Shown: positions 41,847 through 45,985 of the stretch, in pieces
How the letters are laid out: each line of letters begins with the position of its first letter
Numbering within the stretch: the first letter of the stretch is position 1
Assembly (NCBI GenBank): GCA_934101625.1
Contig: CAKORV010000005.1
Span: 1 to 45,985, forward strand
Source of the DNA: an uncultured Bacilli bacterium
GTDB lineage: Bacteria > Bacillota_I > Bacilli_A > RF39 > UBA660
DNA: 45,985 bases
Direction: 5' to 3'
Position numbers and translations under genes: made by a program
The notes under the pieces: generated by a model
What the model was told of the DNA's origin: nothing
Seen by the model: the letters and a program-made list of their open reading frames with translations, nothing else
The model's database searches: none

Positions 41847-41887
41847 ATGTAGGAAATCGGTAAATTTAAATGTTGGTTTTCCTACAT
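41847..41887. terminator. 10-bp inverted repeat, probable bidirectional terminator
   Basis: ATGTAGGAAA and TTTCCTACAT pair perfectly around a 21-base loop. CTTTTTT follows on the plus strand and TTTTATTTTA on the minus strand. The rest of the 41456-41945 gap holds the small RNA and promoters listed separately; I see no credible gene. Confidence 0.5.
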
Positions 41888-41921
41888 CTTTTTTATGATA
41901 CAACTACCACATGTTATATAA

Positions 41922-41950
41922 AATAAAAATAGGTATTATATTTCCCTATT
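41922..41950 (-). terminator. Terminator of the DinJ/YafQ pair
   Basis: AATAGG and CCTATT form a stem followed by TTTATTTT on the minus strand, overlapping the toxin stop codon. The stem is short. Confidence 0.6.
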
Positions 41951-42251
41951 TATTAAATAATTTTGAGTGACTTCCTGTATCTACCATATAAAGTATTAAG
42001 TTATTATCATCATATTGATATATTAAAAGCCAATCGCTTTTTTTACCACCTAAATGACATTCCCAATATTCACCATCTTTTCCATAATTAATTAATTTAT
42101 GATTATTATAGGCAATGTCTAACTTTTGTTTACACGCTAATTTGTCGATAACATCTAATAAAATATCAATATCTTTGTTTTGCTTAGTTATCTTCTTTAA
42201 AGATTTTTTAAATTGTTTGGAATAGATAACATCATATTTATAGTTATTCAT
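41946..42251 (-). CDS. YafQ-family mRNA interferase toxin
   Basis: A 101-aa RelE/YafQ-fold toxin that cleaves mRNA on the ribosome. The start is YDVIYSKQFKKSLKKITKQN; HKLINYGKDGEYWECHLGG and SDWLLIYQYDDN follow, and the C-terminal VDTGSHSKLF holds the histidine used for catalysis in YafQ. It overlaps its antitoxin by 8 bases. Confidence 0.9.
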   Translation of the reverse strand: MNNYKYDVIYSKQFKKSLKKITKQNKDIDILLDVIDKLACKQKLDIAYNNHKLINYGKDGEYWECHLGGKKSDWLLIYQYDDNNLILYMVDTGSHSKLFNK

Positions 42252-42531
42252 CAGATAATAATGCTTTCTTTAAATCTTCTCTATTACTATAACGTGGGTA
42301 TTTATCAGGATTATTTCTCATTTCTTCTATTTCTGCAAATGCTTCTAATAATTCTTTACTAGGTGTAGGATTTACTACTTCAAAAGGTACACCATTTCTT
42401 TTAACAACTTGTGTTAAAGCCATATTAATAAATGTACTCATATTTAACCCTAAATCTTTTAAAATTGTTGTTGCTTCTTCTTTTATTTTAGCATCTACGT
42501 TTACATTTATAGCGCTTACTAAACTAGCCAT
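42244..42531 (-). CDS. RelB/DinJ-family antitoxin
   Basis: A 95-aa antitoxin. The N-terminal ribbon-helix-helix (INVNVDAKIKEEATTILKDL, then GLNMSTFINMAL) binds operator DNA and dimerises. The C-terminal part, from residue 55, binds and neutralises the toxin. It precedes the toxin and overlaps it, the standard order, and should repress the shared promoter. Confidence 0.9.
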   Translation of the reverse strand: MASLVSAINVNVDAKIKEEATTILKDLGLNMSTFINMALTQVVKRNGVPFEVVNPTPSKELLEAFAEIEEMRNNPDKYPRYSNREDLKKALLSDE

Positions 42532-42558
42532 AATATAATCATCTCTCTTTCTATTTAG

Positions 42559-42587
42559 ATAATATCATATTTTTTTGTTATAGTCAA
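42559..42587 (-). promoter_or_regulatory. Promoter of the DinJ/YafQ operon
   Basis: -35 TTGACT (42582-42587), 17-bp spacer, -10 TATTAT (42559-42564), about 28 bases before the antitoxin start. Confidence 0.8.
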
Positions 42588-42651
42588 GATATTTACTACA
42601 TATTTTCCACATAATATCTTTATATTATTATATGCGATTTTTAATTTTTGA

Positions 42652-42681
42652 TGTAAAAAAAGACCAAGATTACTCTTGATC
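42652..42681 (-). terminator. ileS terminator
   Basis: GATCAAGA and TCTTGGTC pair with a TTAC-type loop, followed on the minus strand by TTTTTTT, immediately after the ileS stop. Confidence 0.9.
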
Positions 42682-45600
42682 TATATTCTATTCATTTTAA
42701 CATTTAAAGTATAATCATCAACTATATCTTTACTAAATTCATAAGAAACTATTTCATCAAACTTAGCTAGTAATTCACTAGATATAATATCTTTATTATT
42801 ATTTAACATATTAAGTAATTCTGTATTATCACTTTCAAATTTAATATCGATTCTATCTTCAACATTAAACCCAGCTTCTTTTCTAAATAATTGACATTGT
42901 CTAATAATATCTCTTAATATTCCTTCATTTCTTAATTCTTCAGTAATATTAACATCTAATATAACAAAGTTAGTTCCATCGCTCTTAGCATCATATCCTT
43001 CTTTTTGAACTATTCTTATATCTAACATATCATTAGTTAAAGCATATTCTACTCCATCACTATTAAACTTAATATTTTCTAAATTATTTAAATCAGAATC
43101 ACTTAATTCGCTTACAAACTTAGTAAATTCTTCAATATTTTTACCAAATAGTTTACCTACTTCTTTAAAATTAGGTTTAACTTGATAAGATAAATACTTA
43201 CTCTTATCAGTTATATACTCTACTTCTTTAACATTTAATTCTTCTTTAATAAGATCAACTAAATCTTTAGTAATACTCTCTATATTTTTATCTAGATAAA
43301 CTTTACTTAATGGTTGTCTTATCTTAACATTAGCTTCTTCTCTAGCATTTCTACCTAAACTAATTAAATCTCTTACTAAATCCATCTTAGTTTCTATAGT
43401 TTCGTCTATTAAGGACTCATCACATTTAGGGAAATTGCTCAAATGAACACTTTCTTCATTAGTTAAATTTCTATATATTTCTTCTGACATATATGGGCTT
43501 ACTGGTGCGATTAATTTAGATACTCCAACAAGTACATCATAAGTAACTTTATATACACTTAGTTTAGATGAATCTAATTCACCTTTCCAGAATCTTCTTC
43601 TATTTCTTCTTATATACCAGTTAGATAAATCTTCATTTAAGAATTGTGTTATTGGTTTAACAACTCTATTTAGATCATATTCATCGTATGCAAGTGTTAC
43701 TTCTTTAACTAATTTATTATATTTAGAAAGTAACCATCTATCTATTTCTTCATAATCTGTATTATTTATAAAATCCTTAGTATCTAACTTATCAGCATTA
43801 GCGTACATTGCAAAGAAATTATAAGTATTTTTAAGTGTGCTAAATACTTTACTATTTACTTCTTTAACTCCTTCTACATCAAACTTAAGTGGTGTCCATA
43901 CAGGAGATGCACTTAACATATAGTATCTTACTGGATCTGCTCCATATTGAGTCATTATTTCTTCTGGATTAATTATATTTCCAGTACTTTTACTCATCTT
44001 TTTACCTTTAGCATCAAGCATCATATCATTAACTACTACATTTTTAAAACTTGATACACCACTTACTATAGTAGATATACAAATTAATGAATTAAACCAT
44101 CCACGAGTTTGATCTACTCCTTCAGCTATGAAATCTGCTGGAAAATGACTTTCAAATAATTCTTTGTTTTCAAATGGATAATGCCACTGTGCATAAGGCA
44201 TTGCACCAGAGTCAAACCATACATCCATTACATCTGGTACTCTATTCATAGTTTTACCACATTTAGGACACTTAATATGTAAGTCGTCTACATATGGTCT
44301 ATGAAGTTCTATATCAAATACATTAACATCTTCTATTAACTTATCTTGTAATTCTTGTCTACTACCTATACATTCAACATGACCACAATCACAAGTCCAT
44401 AAAGGCATTGGACATCCCCAGTATCTATTTCTTGAAATACCCCAGTCAATCATATTTTCTAACCAGTTATTAAATCTCTTTTCACCTACAAACTCAGGAT
44501 ACCAATTGACACTTCTATTAGCTTCTAATATTTTATCTTTATATTCAGTAGTTCTAATATACCAAGCTGGTTTAGCATAATAAATAAGTGGACTTTTACA
44601 TCTCCAACAATGAGGATAATCATGTGTTAATTTTATTTTCTTAAATAATTTATCATTCTCTTTTAAATATTTAATAATTTCTATCTCTAAATCTTTATCA
44701 GTAACTAAAGTACCTTTCCATGGTCCAGTTGTATAACATCCATCTTTACCAACACTTTGTACAAATCCAATATTATTTTCTCTACATACACGGTTATCAT
44801 CTTCTCCGTATGCAGGCGCTATATGAACAATACCTGTTCCATCGGCATCAGTTACATAATTATCAGCAAGTATTTGGAAAGCATTGCCTTCAACAGCCAC
44901 AAATGGCATAAGTTGTTCATACTTCTTACCTACTAATTCACTACCTTTATATGTTTCTAGTACTTCATATTCATCACCTAATACTTTATTGGCAAGTGAT
45001 TCACCTACTATAAACTTATATCCCATAGATTTAACTAATAGATACTTATAATCAGGATTAACACATAAAGCAACATTATCCATTAAAGTCCAAGGTGTAG
45101 TAGTCCAAACTAATACATACACGTCTTCATTTACTAATTTAAAAGGTACTATTACTGTATTAACAGAATCTTCTTGATATCCTTGACTAACTTCATTTTG
45201 AGATAACTCAGTACCACATCTAGGACAATAAGGTAAAACTTTATTACCATGATATATTAATCCTTTATCAAAAATATTCTTAATTAGCCACCATTCAGAC
45301 TCTATATAATCATTACTACAAGTAATATAAGGATTATCACAATCAATTAATTGTCCCATCATATCAGTAACTTTATTTACTTCATCTATATTAGTAGCAG
45401 TCTCTTTATTACATTCTTTACAGAAATTCTCAATACCAAAATTTTCTATATCAGCTTTAGTCTTAAACCCTAATTTCTTTTCTACATTTACTTCAATTGG
45501 AAGTCCATGAGTATCCAGTCCTATCTTTCTAAGTACTCTTTTACCTTGCATAGTTTGATACTTACAGAATGCATCTTTAATAGTTTTAGCAAATACATGA

Positions 45601-45764
45601 TGTATTCCAGGTTTAGCATTAGCATATATTGGTCCATCATAGAACACATACTCTTCTTTACCATTTCTGTTCTCTATAGTCTTCTTAAGTAAATCCATTT
45701 CTTTCCAACTATTAAGAATCTCACTTTCTCTTTCATGATTACTTTTACTTATTTCTTTATACAT
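42681..45764 (-). CDS. ileS: Isoleucyl-tRNA synthetase, type 2 (GxHH variant)
   Basis: A 1027-aa class I synthetase that charges tRNA-Ile. The KMSKS loop is KGKKMSKSTGN, the editing domain includes VWTTTPWTLMDN, and zinc-type cysteines occur near residues 180-200 and 470-520. Length and the segment NAKPGIHHVFAKTIKDAF mark it as the eukaryote-like type 2 enzyme rather than the 920-aa type 1. The HxGH signature is replaced by GIHH. The start at 45764 has AAGGAG and the family N-terminus; a 19-codon upstream extension lies inside the T-box and is rejected. Confidence 0.95.
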   Translation of the reverse strand: MYKEISKSNHERESEILNSWKEMDLLKKTIENRNGKEEYVFYDGPIYANAKPGIHHVFAKTIKDAFCKYQTMQGKRVLRKIGLDTHGLPIEVNVEKKLGFKTKADIENFGIENFCKECNKETATNIDEVNKVTDMMGQLIDCDNPYITCSNDYIESEWWLIKNIFDKGLIYHGNKVLPYCPRCGTELSQNEVSQGYQEDSVNTVIVPFKLVNEDVYVLVWTTTPWTLMDNVALCVNPDYKYLLVKSMGYKFIVGESLANKVLGDEYEVLETYKGSELVGKKYEQLMPFVAVEGNAFQILADNYVTDADGTGIVHIAPAYGEDDNRVCRENNIGFVQSVGKDGCYTTGPWKGTLVTDKDLEIEIIKYLKENDKLFKKIKLTHDYPHCWRCKSPLIYYAKPAWYIRTTEYKDKILEANRSVNWYPEFVGEKRFNNWLENMIDWGISRNRYWGCPMPLWTCDCGHVECIGSRQELQDKLIEDVNVFDIELHRPYVDDLHIKCPKCGKTMNRVPDVMDVWFDSGAMPYAQWHYPFENKELFESHFPADFIAEGVDQTRGWFNSLICISTIVSGVSSFKNVVVNDMMLDAKGKKMSKSTGNIINPEEIMTQYGADPVRYYMLSASPVWTPLKFDVEGVKEVNSKVFSTLKNTYNFFAMYANADKLDTKDFINNTDYEEIDRWLLSKYNKLVKEVTLAYDEYDLNRVVKPITQFLNEDLSNWYIRRNRRRFWKGELDSSKLSVYKVTYDVLVGVSKLIAPVSPYMSEEIYRNLTNEESVHLSNFPKCDESLIDETIETKMDLVRDLISLGRNAREEANVKIRQPLSKVYLDKNIESITKDLVDLIKEELNVKEVEYITDKSKYLSYQVKPNFKEVGKLFGKNIEEFTKFVSELSDSDLNNLENIKFNSDGVEYALTNDMLDIRIVQKEGYDAKSDGTNFVILDVNITEELRNEGILRDIIRQCQLFRKEAGFNVEDRIDIKFESDNTELLNMLNNNKDIISSELLAKFDEIVSYEFSKDIVDDYTLNVKMNRI

Positions 45765-45985
45765 AAAAAACTCCTTCCATAAAACAAAAAAGCCATACAT
45801 AGGAGCAGCTAACGTTACCATCCTAAATATATAGCTTATCTTAATTTATTTAACGCATATATGCGGCTTTAACTTATCCTTAAAGCACATCCAGAGTGAT
45901 ACTCATATATATTCATTATTAGTTTACACCAACCACTAACTCTCTATAAACTCCTATATATAACATCTCTTTCATTTGTTTTACC
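45765..45985 (-). promoter_or_regulatory. T-box riboswitch of ileS (specifier ATC), continues past window edge
   Basis: Stem I carries AGAGAGTTAGTGG and GGTGTAAAC, and an ATC triplet (45898-45900) is in the specifier position for isoleucine. The antiterminator bulge reads GGATGGTAACG, with TGGT complementary to the acceptor end of tRNA-Ile (discriminator A). It departs from the common GGTGGTACCGCG. A terminator-like stem ending in CTTTTTTG lies before the start codon. The promoter lies outside the window. Confidence 0.85.

Noticed and set aside
45765..45821. Nineteen extra N-terminal codons of IleRS
   Set aside because: They lie in the T-box antiterminator/terminator; the ATG at 45764 has a good ribosome binding site and the family N-terminus.

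Overview
The window is very AT-rich, densely packed with genes, and uses the standard bacterial code (TGA acts as stop, for example at the end of spoIVFA). Gene content and order point to a low-GC Firmicute of class Bacilli. The best guess is an uncultured, probably gut-dwelling lineage with a compact genome; the exact clade is inference. Several blocks keep the Bacillus subtilis order: spoIVFA-spoIVFB-rplU-prp-rpmA, rpsT with gpr-spoIIP, yqeG-yqeH, and mutL next to miaA. The sporulation genes (SpoVID-like, YsxE-like, SpoIVFA, SpoIVFB, SpoIIP, GPR) imply that this lineage makes endospores.

Layout. 1-2.1 kb: start of an exported protein, a small membrane protein, and a SpoVID-like/YsxE-like spore coat pair. 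2.1-8.7 kb: an unknown gene, lon, a short remnant of a surface-protein gene beside three 35-bp tandem repeats, queA, a membrane protein, and an ArsR-type regulator with iscS-iscU. 8.7-12.3 kb: two tandem paralogous surface proteins. 12.3-16.8 kb: topoisomerase IV (parC, parE). 17-18.4 kb: an unknown gene whose promoter/leader duplicates that of parE, and an intact type III toxin-antitoxin locus of the CptIN type. 18.4-28 kb: asnS behind a T-box, glmM, a stand-alone GlmU-like acetyltransferase, and addA/addB. 28-29.4 kb: a Fic toxin with its VbhA-type antitoxin, next to a decayed second CptIN locus. 29.4-34.4 kb: ribosomal and sporulation genes. 34.4-36.5 kb: rpsT, a transglutaminase-like protein and miaA. 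36.5-41.5 kb: an obg-yqeG-yqeH-mutL-orf-orf-miaA run. 41.5-42.6 kb: a 485-bp gene-free stretch encoding a probable terminated small RNA with a tracrRNA-like layout, then a DinJ/YafQ pair. 42.6-46 kb: a type-2 ileS behind a T-box.

What stands out. (1) An intact type III TA with covarying pseudoknot repeats, plus its pseudogenised relative 11 kb away. (2) SpoIVFB, whose catalytic HExxH lies upstream of any ATG/GTG/TTG in frame, so it probably starts at AUU. (3) A duplicated promoter-palindrome-RBS module in front of parE and an unknown gene. (4) A small RNA shaped like a tracrRNA with no cas9 in view. (5) Two genes that look leaderless. (6) A sigma-F/G-type promoter on gpr. (7) An IleRS with a GxHH active-site motif.
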